Source: Ralstonia pickettii (GTDB lineage: Bacteria > Pseudomonadota > Gammaproteobacteria > Burkholderiales > Burkholderiaceae). Taken from it: a DNA stretch of 64,000 nucleotides. The notes beneath the pieces were generated by a model. It saw only the letters and a list, made by a program, of their open reading frames with translations. It was not told the origin of the DNA and did not search any database. Every line of letters begins with the position of its first letter. The first letter of the stretch is position 1. Both the position numbers and the translations under genes were made by a program. Below are positions 1-10,425 of the stretch, piece by piece. Where the stretch lies: contig NZ_CP066771.1 of assembly GCF_016466415.2 (NCBI RefSeq), positions 1,240,001-1,304,000 of the forward strand, written 5' to 3'.

Positions 1-1
1 G

Positions 2-253
2 CAGGGCGTGCAAGACGTGGCCCCCAAGCGCATCCCGATGCGCGCCGATTTTGCATTGCCCAAGGGCGATCGCCGCAACGAGTTTCTGCGCGCGCGCATC
101 AACGCGGGCGGCGGGCTGGACCTGTTCCCCAATCAAAGCTCGGGCGTGCTGACCTCCACCGTGTGGGGCGATGGCCTGATCGACAACCCGCCAAACCAGC
201 CGATTGCGCCGGGCGATGTTGTCAGCTTCCTGCCGTTTGCAGGCCTGGTGTAA
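2..253 (+). CDS. moeA: Molybdopterin molybdenumtransferase MoeA, C-terminal fragment
   Basis: The window opens inside this gene, so only about the last 83 residues are present, ending at a TAA. MoeA inserts molybdate into adenylylated molybdopterin to finish molybdenum cofactor. The fragment looks like the C-terminal beta-barrel domain (domain IV): it contains RINAGGGLDLFPNQSSGVLT followed by a run ending in PGDVVSFLPFAGLV, which is typical of MoeA C-termini. The identification rests on this tail and on the immediately downstream moaD and moaE genes. A codon reading GTG at 8 lies in frame but is an internal codon, not a start. Confidence 0.85.
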   Translation, partial: QGVQDVAPKRIPMRADFALPKGDRRNEFLRARINAGGGLDLFPNQSSGVLTSTVWGDGLIDNPPNQPIAPGDVVSFLPFAGLV

Positions 254-265
254 GGAGCGATGGCC

Positions 266-523
266 ATGCAGATCGAGCTTCGTTTCTTTGCCAGCGTGCG
301 TGAACAACTCGGAACCTCGCAGGAGCAGGTGGTCGTGCCGGAAGCCGTGCGCACCGTCGGCGATGTGCGCCGCTGGCTGGCGCAGCGCGGTCCGGTCTGG
401 GGCGAAACCCTGGCCGAAGGCCGTGCGCTGCGCATGGCGGTCGACCACCAGATCGTGCCGGCCGATACCGCCGTGCACGACGGCTGCGAAGTGGCCTTCT
501 TCCCGCCCGTGACTGGCGGTTGA
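266..523 (+). CDS. moaD: Molybdopterin synthase small subunit MoaD
   Basis: MoaD is the ubiquitin-like sulfur carrier of molybdopterin synthase. Its C-terminal glycine is thiocarboxylated and donates sulfur to precursor Z (cPMP) in complex with MoaE. The 85-residue protein has the expected size, starts with a MQIELRFFASVRE beta-strand and ends in PPVTGG, the required double glycine. An in-frame ATG at 260 is also possible, but the AAGGAG at 252-257 sits too close to it and is well spaced (8 nt) from the ATG at 266. It lies 12 bp after moeA and 16 bp before moaE, so the three are probably one operon. Confidence 0.94.
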   Translation: MQIELRFFASVREQLGTSQEQVVVPEAVRTVGDVRRWLAQRGPVWGETLAEGRALRMAVDHQIVPADTAVHDGCEVAFFPPVTGG

Positions 524-539
524 GCGGAGGAGACCGACC

Positions 540-1061
540 ATGTCCGTCCGCGTGCAGGAAGCCGACTTCGACCTCGGCGCCGAGATTGCAGCGCTCCGCG
601 CCGGCCGCCCGAACATTGGCGCGGTGGCCAGCTTCATCGGCACCGTGCGCGACATCAACGACGGCACCGGTGTGTCCGAGATGGAGCTGGAGCACTATCC
701 CGGCATGACCGAAAAGGCGCTGGCTGACATCGTGAGCGCGGCCATGCAGCGCTGGGAATTGATCGACGCACTGGTCATCCACCGCGTTGGCAAGCTCAAG
801 CCGCAAGACCAGATCGTGCTGGTGGCGGTTGCGTCCAAGCACCGCGGCGAGTCCTTTGCCGCGTGCGAATTCATCATGGATTACCTCAAGAGCGAGGCGC
901 CGTTCTGGAAGAAGGAACAGACGCCCGAAGGCGCGCGCTGGGTCGACGCGCGTGTCACCGACGACAAGGCGCTCGCCCGCTGGGGCATTGCCAGCAACAA
1001 CGCCGCCTCAAGCACGGCTGATCAGCCCGGCGCATCGGCGCAACCCAACGACTACGAATAA
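540..1061 (+). CDS. moaE: Molybdopterin synthase catalytic subunit MoaE
   Basis: MoaE is the large subunit of molybdopterin synthase, which converts cyclic pyranopterin monophosphate to molybdopterin using MoaD-thiocarboxylate. The 173-residue protein carries the family features AVASKHRGESFAACEFIMDY and the lysine-rich active-site stretch KSEAPFWKKE (about residues 117-126), where family lysines contact substrate. The last 25 residues or so, rich in Asn, Ala and Ser, extend beyond the usual core and look like a disordered tail. A GGAGGAG ribosome-binding site precedes the ATG. Its position right after moaD supports cotranscription and MoaD-MoaE heterotetramer formation. Confidence 0.95.
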   Translation: MSVRVQEADFDLGAEIAALRAGRPNIGAVASFIGTVRDINDGTGVSEMELEHYPGMTEKALADIVSAAMQRWELIDALVIHRVGKLKPQDQIVLVAVASKHRGESFAACEFIMDYLKSEAPFWKKEQTPEGARWVDARVTDDKALARWGIASNNAASSTADQPGASAQPNDYE

Positions 1062-1076
1062 CAAGGACGCGACCGC

Positions 1077-1457
1077 ATGAGCGGAATGGGCTTTCTGGCA
1101 GTTGGGGTGGGTGCTGCACTGGGAGCCTGGTTGCGTTGGGCGCTCGCCGTCTTGTTGAACGCCATCAATCCGGCCTTGCCGTACGGCACGCTGGCAGCCA
1201 ATCTTGTGGGTGGCTATCTGATCGGCATCGCGGTCGGATTTTTCGATACGCACGCGGGGCTGCCGCCGGAGTGGCGTTTGCTGGTCATCACCGGTTTTCT
1301 GGGCGGGCTGACGACGTTCTCGACGTTTTCCAGCGAGGTCGTCGCCAACATCCTGGCCGGCGACCACCTGATGGGCGCGCTGCACATCGTGGCGCACCTG
1401 GGCGGCTCGCTGTTCCTCACGATGCTCGGTCTCTGGACGGTGCGCACGTTCAGTTGA
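1077..1457 (+). CDS. crcB: Fluoride ion channel CrcB (Fluc)
   Basis: CrcB/Fluc proteins are small dual-topology membrane proteins that export fluoride. The 126-residue product has four hydrophobic segments and the diagnostic GGLTTFSTFSSE motif at residues 76-87, whose Thr/Phe/Ser residues line the pore in this family. The start ATG follows AAGGAC, 15 bp after moaE. I see no obvious fluoride riboswitch in the very short upstream gap, so it is probably transcribed with the molybdopterin genes. Length and motif match the family closely. Confidence 0.95.
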   Translation: MSGMGFLAVGVGAALGAWLRWALAVLLNAINPALPYGTLAANLVGGYLIGIAVGFFDTHAGLPPEWRLLVITGFLGGLTTFSTFSSEVVANILAGDHLMGALHIVAHLGGSLFLTMLGLWTVRTFS

Positions 1458-1603
1458 TCGCAAGGCCGATCGCGCGAGTTGAGTTGCAAATGAGAAGTTT
1501 GGTTCACATACTGGTAGTGCCTGCGGTGGCGTAGGGACGTGCAGTATCGAAGGCCGCCGCGGGTTGCTTTGTGTTGTTCCAACCATAACGAGAAGGAGAC
1601 GCA

Positions 1604-3781
1604 ATGAAACCAACCCGAACGGCGCGCCTGCGACGGCACGTCTCACCAAGCAACCTGATCGCCGCCGGTGCCGTGCTGCTGGCCGGCTGCGGCGTGCTAA
1701 GCGCCTGCGGCGGCAGCAATGATGGCAACAACGTGCCGGGCAATACCAAGCCGGCCTTTGCCGGCAAGGTGACCATCAACCGGTACGACGGCGTATCCGA
1801 CGACCTGCTGACCGCTGGCCTGGGCGCAAGCGGCCTGGCTTCGGCCACCGCGCCGACCATCGCCAACCCCACGGCGCCCACGGCAGCCGAGCTGCGCCGC
1901 CTGGCGATCTACGCCAACTACCGTGCGCTGGTCGACACGGCGGCCAAGGGCGGCTACGGCACGCTCTATGGCCCGAACGTCGATGCCAGCGGCAACGTCA
2001 CGCAGGGCTCCGGCATGATCCCCGGCACCGAATACGTGACGTACTCCGACGACGGCACAGGGCAGCAGAACGTCGTGCTGCTCGTGCAGATTCCGGACAG
2101 CTTCGACGTCAACAACCCCTGCATCATCACCGCCACCTCGTCGGGCTCGCGCGGCATCTATGGCGCGATTTCCACCGGCGAGTGGGGCCTCAAACGCAAG
2201 TGCGCCGTCGCCTATACCGACAAGGGCACCGGCGCCGGCCCGCACGATCTGGCCACCGACACCGTCGCCCTGCAGGACGGCACGCGCACCACGCGCAGCG
2301 CAGCCGGGTCGAACGCGCACTTTGCCGCGCCGCTCACCAGCAGCCAGCTCGCCGCCTTCAACACGGCCACGCCGAACCGGCTGGCGTTCAAGCACGCGCA
2401 TTCGCAGCGCAACCCTGAAAAGGATTGGGGCCTGTTCACGCTGCAGGCCGTGCAGTTCGCGTTCTGGGCGATCAACGACAAGATCGCGGGGGCCAGCGGT
2501 GCGCTCGTCGGCAGCGCGCTGCCGGTGCGTCCGGACAACACCATCGTCATCGCGTCGAGCATCTCCAACGGCGGCGGCGCAGCCATCGCGGCGGCCGAGC
2601 AGGACACCGGCGGGTGGATCGACGGGGTGGCCGTCGGCGAGCCCGGCCTGAACCTGCCGCCCAACACCGGTGTGCAGGTGGTGCGCGGCGGCACGACACT
2701 GCCGACGACCGGCAAACCGCTGTTTGACTACGTGAGCTACGCCAACGTGTTCCGGCTGTGCGCGGCGTCGTCTGCGAGCGTTGCCACGGCGCCGGCGCAG
2801 GCGTTCTTTGGCAGCCTCACGACGTTCCCGGCAGGCGCCCAGGCAAACCGCTGCGCCGCGCTCAAGGCGGCCGGGCTGCTCACGTCCACCACGGCGGCGG
2901 CCCAGGCTGACGAAGCCCTGCAAAAGATGCGCACCTATGGCTGGGAGCCCGAATCGGACCTCGTGCACGCGTCGATGTCGTTCTACGAGATCGACCCATC
3001 GGTGTCGACCACGTTTGGCAACGCGCTTTCTCGCGCCAGCGTGACCGACAACCTGTGCGGGCTGAGTTTTGCGGCGACCGACACATCGTTCCATCCGACG
3101 GCGGTGAACGCCACGGCGCTCGCGCAGATGGCGGCGGTTGGCAACGGCATTCCGCCCACTTCGGGCGTGCAGCTCGTCAACAACAACGCCCAAGGTGGCC
3201 CGATGCGGAGCAACCAGTCGGTCGACTCCACCGGCACGCAAGCCGCCAACCTCGATGGCGCGCTGTGCCTGCGCAACCTGCTGACGGGCGCCGATGCGGC
3301 TTCGCAATCGCTGCAGGCCGGCATCCGGCAGACGCTGCGTACCGGCAACCTGCAGGGCAAGCCGGCGCTGATCGTGCAGGGCCGCAACGACGCGCTGCTG
3401 CCGGTCAACCATGGTTCGCGGCCGTATCTGGGGTTGAATGCCAAGGTGGAGGGTGGCTCGAGCAAGCTGTCGTACATCGAGGTGATGAACGCGCAGCATT
3501 TCGACGGCTTCATCGACCTGGTGCCCGGCTACGACACGTTGTTCGTGCCGCTGGTGCTGTATGAGCAGCGCGCGCTGGACGCCATGTACGCGAACCTGAA
3601 GAACGGCACGCCGCTGCCGCCTTCGCAGGTGGTGCGCACCACCCCGCGCGGTGGCACGCCCGGTGCTGCACCGGCCATCAACGCGGCCAACTTGCCGAAC
3701 TTCACCAGCACACCGGCTGCGGGCGACCGCATCTCGGTGAGCGTGTCGGGCGGTGTGGCGACGGTATCGGTGCCCAACTGA
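1604..3781 (+). CDS. D-(-)-3-hydroxybutyrate oligomer hydrolase, exported
   Basis: This 725-residue protein matches my knowledge of Ralstonia/Cupriavidus 3HB-oligomer hydrolases (EC 3.1.1.22), which cut hydroxybutyrate oligomers released during polyhydroxybutyrate mobilisation to monomers. The N-terminus has basic residues, a hydrophobic stretch (about residues 19-30) and cysteines at VLLAGC and VLSAC, so it is exported and may be a lipoprotein. A serine-rich ASSISNGGG stretch at residues 317-325 resembles the nucleophile region of this family. The C-terminal part contains an alpha/beta-hydrolase-like LIVQGRNDALLPVNHGSR and MNAQHFDGF, plausible sites for the acid and histidine of the triad. 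A good AGAAGGAG site precedes ATG 1604. It stands alone between crcB and clpB. Confidence 0.87.
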   Translation: MKPTRTARLRRHVSPSNLIAAGAVLLAGCGVLSACGGSNDGNNVPGNTKPAFAGKVTINRYDGVSDDLLTAGLGASGLASATAPTIANPTAPTAAELRRLAIYANYRALVDTAAKGGYGTLYGPNVDASGNVTQGSGMIPGTEYVTYSDDGTGQQNVVLLVQIPDSFDVNNPCIITATSSGSRGIYGAISTGEWGLKRKCAVAYTDKGTGAGPHDLATDTVALQDGTRTTRSAAGSNAHFAAPLTSSQLAAFNTATPNRLAFKHAHSQRNPEKDWGLFTLQAVQFAFWAINDKIAGASGALVGSALPVRPDNTIVIASSISNGGGAAIAAAEQDTGGWIDGVAVGEPGLNLPPNTGVQVVRGGTTLPTTGKPLFDYVSYANVFRLCAASSASVATAPAQAFFGSLTTFPAGAQANRCAALKAAGLLTSTTAAAQADEALQKMRTYGWEPESDLVHASMSFYEIDPSVSTTFGNALSRASVTDNLCGLSFAATDTSFHPTAVNATALAQMAAVGNGIPPTSGVQLVNNNAQGGPMRSNQSVDSTGTQAANLDGALCLRNLLTGADAASQSLQAGIRQTLRTGNLQGKPALIVQGRNDALLPVNHGSRPYLGLNAKVEGGSSKLSYIEVMNAQHFDGFIDLVPGYDTLFVPLVLYEQRALDAMYANLKNGTPLPPSQVVRTTPRGGTPGAAPAINAANLPNFTSTPAAGDRISVSVSGGVATVSVPN

Positions 3782-3886
3782 TGCGATAGCCAGGACGGTT
3801 TTGAAGCACTTGGGGCGGCGGCGTGGCCAGCAGGCGCGCCGCCGTTTGTTCTGGCGCAAATCTGCATCAAAACCCGCGTTTACTGG

Positions 3887-3915
3887 CTTGAAATGCCACC
3901 GAAGCTCCCTATCTT
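3887..3915 (+). promoter_or_regulatory. Sigma-32-type heat-shock promoter of clpB
   Basis: The sequence has CTTGAAA at 3887-3893, a 13-nt spacer and CCCTATCT at 3907-3914. This is close to the known sigma-32 consensus CTTGAAA-N11..16-CCCCATnT. It lies 37-65 nt upstream of the clpB ATG, where a heat-shock promoter would be expected. I infer RpoH control of clpB from this match and from the known biology of ClpB. Confidence 0.75.
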
Positions 3916-3951
3916 TCGGAGCAGTGAAACATTTTCCGCAAGGGGTTTTTA

Positions 3952-6540
<2,589 letters not shown>

Positions 6541-6560
6541 CGCTACGTCAGCGCTTCGAA

Positions 6561-6596
6561 AAACCGCTCTGGGTTCGCCAGAGCGGTTTTTTTTTG
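6561..6596 (+). terminator. Intrinsic terminator of clpB
   Basis: A perfect 12-bp stem is formed by AAACCGCTCTGG (6561-6572) and CCAGAGCGGTTT (6578-6589) around a GTTCG loop, followed by a run of nine T residues (6587-6595). It begins 20 bp after the clpB stop. This is a textbook factor-independent terminator. Confidence 0.93.
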
Positions 6597-6842
6597 TTCT
6601 TTGTTTTTGGTGCATCCCTTGTTTCACCCCCTGCCGGGGGCGACTCACTTTCTTTGTCTTGCCAAAGAAAGTAAGCAAAGAAAGGCGCGCCGAGATGGCG
6701 AAAGACTCCTTCAATTTTCGTAACCGGGCGGAGTCGGGGAAAACTCGCTGCGCTCAAACAGTTCCCCGCCTTTTTTCCGCCCGCTTACGAAAATTGAAGG
6801 CGCCATCTAGGGCAGGAACGTCAACGACCAAACCGGTGGTTT
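6596..6842 (-). repeat. Structured repeat element, copy 1 (inverted relative to copies 2 and 3)
   Basis: This is the first of three copies of a roughly 240-bp element. Read on the minus strand it runs from GTTGACGTTCCTGCCCTAG through GATGGCGCC and a long internal hairpin to CCTTTCTTTGCTTAC, TTTCTTTGGCAAGACAAAG and a CCCCCGGCAGGGGG end palindrome, then GATGCACC. The internal hairpin pairs TTCAATTTTCGTAA (from 6710) with TTACGAAAATTGAA (to 6798), and its arms continue through GGGCGGA/TCCGCCC. Its loop carries the conserved motif AACTGTTTGAGCGCAGCGAG on the minus strand. It encodes no recognisable protein; open frames across it are short and poorly conserved between copies. Confidence 0.85.
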
Positions 6843-6962
6843 GCGTGTCCTGTCGGAGTTTCGTTTCTTGCGGTGTACTGCTTCGCTTCGCTCGCTATCT
6901 CAACCTGTTCTTACTGCTTTGCCTCGCGTCTTGCCGCACATCCCACTACTGCGGTTGTGCTT

Positions 6963-7205
6963 CGATGGTGTGGCCGTACCTTGCCCTAGATGGCGCCTTG
7001 AATTTCTGTTGCAGAGAGGAAAAAGGAAGGGAAACTGTCTGAGCGAAGCGAGTTTTTCCCTTCCCCTCTCTGCGACAGAAATTCAAGGGGTGGGTCGCCA
7101 TCTCGGGCGCGCCTTTCTTTGCTTACTTTCTTTGGCAAGACAAAGAAAGTGAGTCAGCCCCGGCAGGGGATGAAACAAGAGATGCACCACCAACAAAAAA
7201 ACCGC
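6963..7205 (+). repeat. Structured repeat element, copy 2
   Basis: This copy faces copy 1, so 6596-7205 forms one giant imperfect palindrome with outer arms of about 110 bp that are nearly identical, separated by about 120 bp of unique sequence. The unit runs from GGTGTGGCCGT and TGCCCTAGATGGCGCC through TTGAATTTCTGT to CCTTTCTTTGCTTAC, TTTCTTTGGCAAGACAAAG and CCCCGGCAGGGGATGAAAC. The internal hairpin arms (GCAGAGAGG.../...CCTCTCTGC) differ from those of copies 1 and 3 but still pair. The loop AACTGTCTGAGCGAAGCGAG is conserved. No transposase or tRNA is associated. The strip 6843-6962 between the copies has no gene I can support. Confidence 0.85.
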
Positions 7206-7284
7206 CCCGAACACGGAAATCCTGACAGCCCCTAACACTGCCCCCGTGACCCCAAAACTCAGGCCCCGCCCGAAACCCCTAAAC

Positions 7285-7410
7285 CTCCACCCTCCAAGAC
7301 CCGAACTCCACCCTCCAAGACCCGAGCGCCACCCTCCAAGGCTCGAACGCCACCCTCCAAGACTCAAACTCCACCCAAAACCCCCGAAGTCCCGCAGTCC
7401 AAAGCCCAAG
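7285..7410. repeat. 21-bp minisatellite
   Basis: Four near-identical 21-bp units run from 7285 to 7368, each a variant of CTCCACCCTCCAAGACCCGA plus one base. More degenerate units of the same period follow up to about 7410. Because 21 is a multiple of 3, all frames stay open and give artificial heptapeptide repeats on both strands (HPPRPER-like on plus, LGGWRSS-like on minus); I do not call a gene. The remaining sequence from 7206 to 7628 is otherwise featureless apart from the presumed sbp promoter region. Confidence 0.8.
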
Positions 7411-7628
7411 CGCGGGTCTCCGACATCCAACACCGAGCGTTTGACCCTCAATCGCCGCGCCAGCCCCCCCGCACAAAGCCCTTTGCCCCGCATCCGCGCA
7501 GCCCCAACCCCGCCTTTATGCAAAAAACGATGAACATTCCCTGAAACCATTCGTTCCCCGTACAAGACCCGCTCGGTAGTCTTGCTCCTATTCCAAATCC
7601 ATCAGAGATCAGAAACGGAGCCTGCAAG

Positions 7629-8648
7629 ATGATTCGCAAGTTTGTTTTCAACACGCTTGTACGTGCTACAGCGGCTGCCATCGTGGCGGGGGGAACCGTG
7701 GGTGCGCATGCGGCAACGACACTGCTGAATGTGTCGTACGACCCGACGCGCGAGCTGTACAAGGAAATCAACACCGAATTCGCCAAGAAGTGGAAGGCCG
7801 AAACGGGTGAGGACATCACCCTGCGCGCTTCGCATGGCGGTTCGGGCAAGCAGGCCCGCTCCGTGATCGACGGGCTGGATGCCGATGTGGTGACGCTGGC
7901 GCTGGGCTACGACATCGACGCGATCGCCGAGAAGGGCCTGACCGGCAAGGACTGGCAGAAGCGCCTGCCGCACAACGCCTCGCCGTACACGTCGACCATC
8001 GTGTTCCTGGTGCGCAAGGGCAACCCAAAGGGCATCAAGGACTGGAATGACCTGATCAAGCCGGGCATCGCCGTCATCACGCCCAACCCGAAGACCTCCG
8101 GCGGGGCACGCTGGAATTACCTGGCCGCCTGGGCCTATGCGCTGAAGCAGCCGGGCGGTTCGGACGCCACCGCCAAGGACTTTGTCCAGAAGCTCTACAA
8201 GAACGTGCCGGTGCTCGATTCGGGCGCGCGCGGTGCGACCACCACCTTTACCGAGCGCGGTATCGGCGATGTGCTGATCGCGTGGGAAGACGAGGCGCTG
8301 CTGGCGGCGCGCGTGGAAGGCAAGGACAAGTTTGACGTGGTGGTGCCGTCGATTTCCATCCTGGCCGAGCCGCCGGTGGCGGTGGTCGACAAGGTGGCCG
8401 ACAAGAAGGGCACGCGCAAGGCCGCGGAGGCGTATCTCAAGTTCCTGTACACGCCGCAAGGCCAGGAGATCGGTGCGAAGAACTTCTATCGCCCGACCGA
8501 TCCGGCCGTGGCCAAGAAGCACGAGAGCGAATTCCCGAAGGTGAAGCTCGTGACCATCGACGACACGTTCGGCGGCTGGCAGAAGGCGCAGAAGACGCAC
8601 TTTGCCGACGGTGGGCAGTTTGACCAGCTCTATCAACCGGGCAAGTAA
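7629..8648 (+). CDS. sbp: Sulfate-binding periplasmic protein
   Basis: This 339-residue protein is the periplasmic receptor that delivers sulfate (or thiosulfate) to the CysTWA permease. The N-terminus is a Sec signal peptide (basic IRK, hydrophobic [14 protein letters not shown], cleavage near AHA-AT). Mature hallmarks are [17 protein letters not shown], the [12 protein letters not shown] anion-binding segment and the [16 protein letters not shown] stretch, all typical of Sbp/CysP. An AGGAG-like CGGAG precedes the ATG. It begins the sulfur region: the sulfonate genes follow, and the partner permease genes lie about 8 kb downstream, on the same strand. Confidence 0.95.
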   Translation: MIRKFVFNTLVRATAAAIVAGGTVGAHAATTLLNVSYDPTRELYKEINTEFAKKWKAETGEDITLRASHGGSGKQARSVIDGLDADVVTLALGYDIDAIAEKGLTGKDWQKRLPHNASPYTSTIVFLVRKGNPKGIKDWNDLIKPGIAVITPNPKTSGGARWNYLAAWAYALKQPGGSDATAKDFVQKLYKNVPVLDSGARGATTTFTERGIGDVLIAWEDEALLAARVEGKDKFDVVVPSISILAEPPVAVVDKVADKKGTRKAAEAYLKFLYTPQGQEIGAKNFYRPTDPAVAKKHESEFPKVKLVTIDDTFGGWQKAQKTHFADGGQFDQLYQPGK

Positions 8649-8686
8649 GGCCCCAAGCGACGTAACGACATCGGGTGATCCGCATC

Positions 8687-9310
8687 ATGCAAATCCTGAC
8701 GATTTCCGGCAGCCCTTCGGCGCAATCGCGATCTGCGCGCCTGCTGGGCCACGTGCGTGCGCAGCTCGAGCGCGCCGGCGAGCAGGCGGACCACCTGGAC
8801 CTGCGCAGCCTGCCAGCCGACGCGCTGCTGGGCGCGCAGGTGTCCGACCCCGCCATCGCCGATGCGGTGGCGCGGGTGGAAGCGGCGGGCGTGGTGATTC
8901 TTGCCACGCCGGTCTACAAGGCGGCCTACAGCGGGCTGCTCAAGACGTTTCTCGATCTGCTGCCGCAGAGCGGGCTGCGCGACAAGGTCGTGCTGCCGAT
9001 TGCCACTGGCGGCAGCCTCGCCCACACGCTGGCAATCGACTACGCGCTGCGCCCCGTACTGACGGCGCTGGCGGCGCGCTCGATCCTGCCCGGCATCTTT
9101 GCTGTCGACTCGCAGATCGTTGTGACCGATGACGGCGTGACCGTCGACCCATCGCTGCAGCAGCGCCTGGATGACGGCGTGGAGCGCGTGCACCAGGCAC
9201 TGGCGCTGGCACGGCATCCGGCCGTGGCGCAGGTCATCGTTTCAAGCCGCACCGCGGTGCGTGCCACGTTCCAGGCCGCCGACGAAGAACGAATGCGATG
9301 TCTGGCGTGA
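8687..9310 (+). CDS. ssuE: NAD(P)H-dependent FMN reductase SsuE
   Basis: SsuE reduces FMN to supply FMNH2 to the alkanesulfonate monooxygenase SsuD. The protein of about 207 residues is a flavodoxin-like fold with the MQILTISGSPS phosphate-binding start, SAR near residue 18-20, and ATPVYKAAYSGLLKTFLDLLPQ, all characteristic of the SsuE/NADPH-FMN reductase family. A GTG at 8675 gives four more residues, but ATG 8687 puts the flavin-binding strand right at the N-terminus as in relatives. It lies 38 bp after sbp and upstream of two SsuA-like receptors and ssuD, supporting the assignment. Confidence 0.92.
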   Translation: MQILTISGSPSAQSRSARLLGHVRAQLERAGEQADHLDLRSLPADALLGAQVSDPAIADAVARVEAAGVVILATPVYKAAYSGLLKTFLDLLPQSGLRDKVVLPIATGGSLAHTLAIDYALRPVLTALAARSILPGIFAVDSQIVVTDDGVTVDPSLQQRLDDGVERVHQALALARHPAVAQVIVSSRTAVRATFQAADEERMRCLA

Positions 9311-9427
9311 TGCGCTGAACGCGCCGCCGTACACACACGCTCGCTGGATTTTTCCGTTGTTGTCACGCCGCGCAGCCGCTGCGCGCGAATCGTGTCGCCC
9401 ATACACCCCGCATCGATCGAACTTGCC

Positions 9428-10420
9428 ATGAAAACCCACTCGCCCCTGCGCAGGACTTTGACCATTGCCGCCACGCTGCTTGCAACGCTTGGCGCGCCCG
9501 CCGCATTTGCCAACAGCGATGCCCCGCCCCCGACCGCAGCCAAGCAACTGCGCATCGGCTATCAGAAGTACGGCACGCTGACGGTGCTCAAGGCGCGCGG
9601 CACGTTGGAAAAGCGTCTGGCCGCCCAGGGCATCGAAGTGAAGTGGACCGAGTTTCCGGCCGGCCCGCAGCTGCTGGAAGGCCTGAACGTGGGCGCCATC
9701 GATTTCGGCACCACGGGTGAAGCACCGACGATCTTCGCGCTGGCTGCCGGGGCGCACCTCGTCTATGTCGGCAACCAGCCGCCCGCGCCGGCCGGCGAGG
9801 CGATCATTGTGCCGAAGAACTCGCCGCTCAAGAGCGTGGCCGATCTCAAGGGCAAGCGCGTTGCCTTCAACAAGGGCTCGAACGTGCATTACCTGCTGGT
9901 GAAGCTGCTGGAAAAGGCCAACGTGCCTTACAGCGATATCCAGCCTGTGTACCTCACGCCCGCCGATGCGCGTGCCGCCTTCGAGCGCGGCGCCATCGAC
10001 GCCTGGGTGATCTGGGATCCGTTCTTTGCCGCGGCCGAACAGCAGCTGGGCGCGCGCGTGCTGGCCGACGGCACGGGCGTGGTCAACAACTCGCAGTACT
10101 TCCTGGCGTCGAAGGGCTATGCGGGCGCGCGGCCCGATGTGCTGAACATCGTGCTCGACGAACTGAAGAAGACCGATACCTGGGCTGCTGCCAACCCGAA
10201 GGACGTGACGAACATTCTTGGCCCGCAGCTCGGCCTGGAGCCGGCCGTGGTGGCGCGTTCGGTGTCGCGCATTGCCTATGGCATCCAGCCCGTCGGGCCC
10301 GAGGCCCTGGCTGACCAGCAGCGCATTGCCGATACGTTCCACGCGCTCAAGTTGATCCCACGCCCCGTCAAGGTGGCCGACTCTGCGTGGCAGCCCACGA
10401 CGCAACAGGCAGCACGCTGA
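9428..10420 (+). CDS. ssuA: Aliphatic sulfonate ABC transporter, substrate-binding protein (first paralogue)
   Basis: A 330-residue periplasmic receptor of the SsuA/NitT-TauT type, expected to bind alkanesulfonates for the SsuBC transporter. A Sec signal peptide covers about residues 1-27 (basic start, LTIAATLLATLGAPAAFA). Landmarks are LRIGYQKYGTL, the sulfonate-binding region FPAGPQLLEGLNVGAIDFG and DIQPVYLTPADARAAFERGA. A GTG at 9392 would add 12 residues ahead of the signal peptide and is unlikely. It is followed after 5 bp by a second, clearly paralogous receptor. Shared blocks such as VYLTPADARAAFERG point to a tandem duplication. Confidence 0.9.
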   Translation: MKTHSPLRRTLTIAATLLATLGAPAAFANSDAPPPTAAKQLRIGYQKYGTLTVLKARGTLEKRLAAQGIEVKWTEFPAGPQLLEGLNVGAIDFGTTGEAPTIFALAAGAHLVYVGNQPPAPAGEAIIVPKNSPLKSVADLKGKRVAFNKGSNVHYLLVKLLEKANVPYSDIQPVYLTPADARAAFERGAIDAWVIWDPFFAAAEQQLGARVLADGTGVVNNSQYFLASKGYAGARPDVLNIVLDELKKTDTWAAANPKDVTNILGPQLGLEPAVVARSVSRIAYGIQPVGPEALADQQRIADTFHALKLIPRPVKVADSAWQPTTQQAAR

Positions 10421-10425
10421 TTGCC

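Noticed and set aside
6596-7205. Composite transposon or insertion sequence bounded by inverted repeats
   Set aside because: The arms are about 240 bp, but the central 120 bp is too short for a transposase, and no target duplication was seen. I treat it as a pair of repeat elements.
7285-7410. CRISPR array
   Set aside because: The repeats are directly adjacent with no spacers and there are no cas genes.
7083-7565. Gly/Trp-rich frame on the minus strand and His/Pro-rich frame on the plus strand near 7246-7533
   Set aside because: Both are products of the 21-bp minisatellite, whose length is a multiple of three, so frames stay open automatically. No ribosome site or homologous family was seen.
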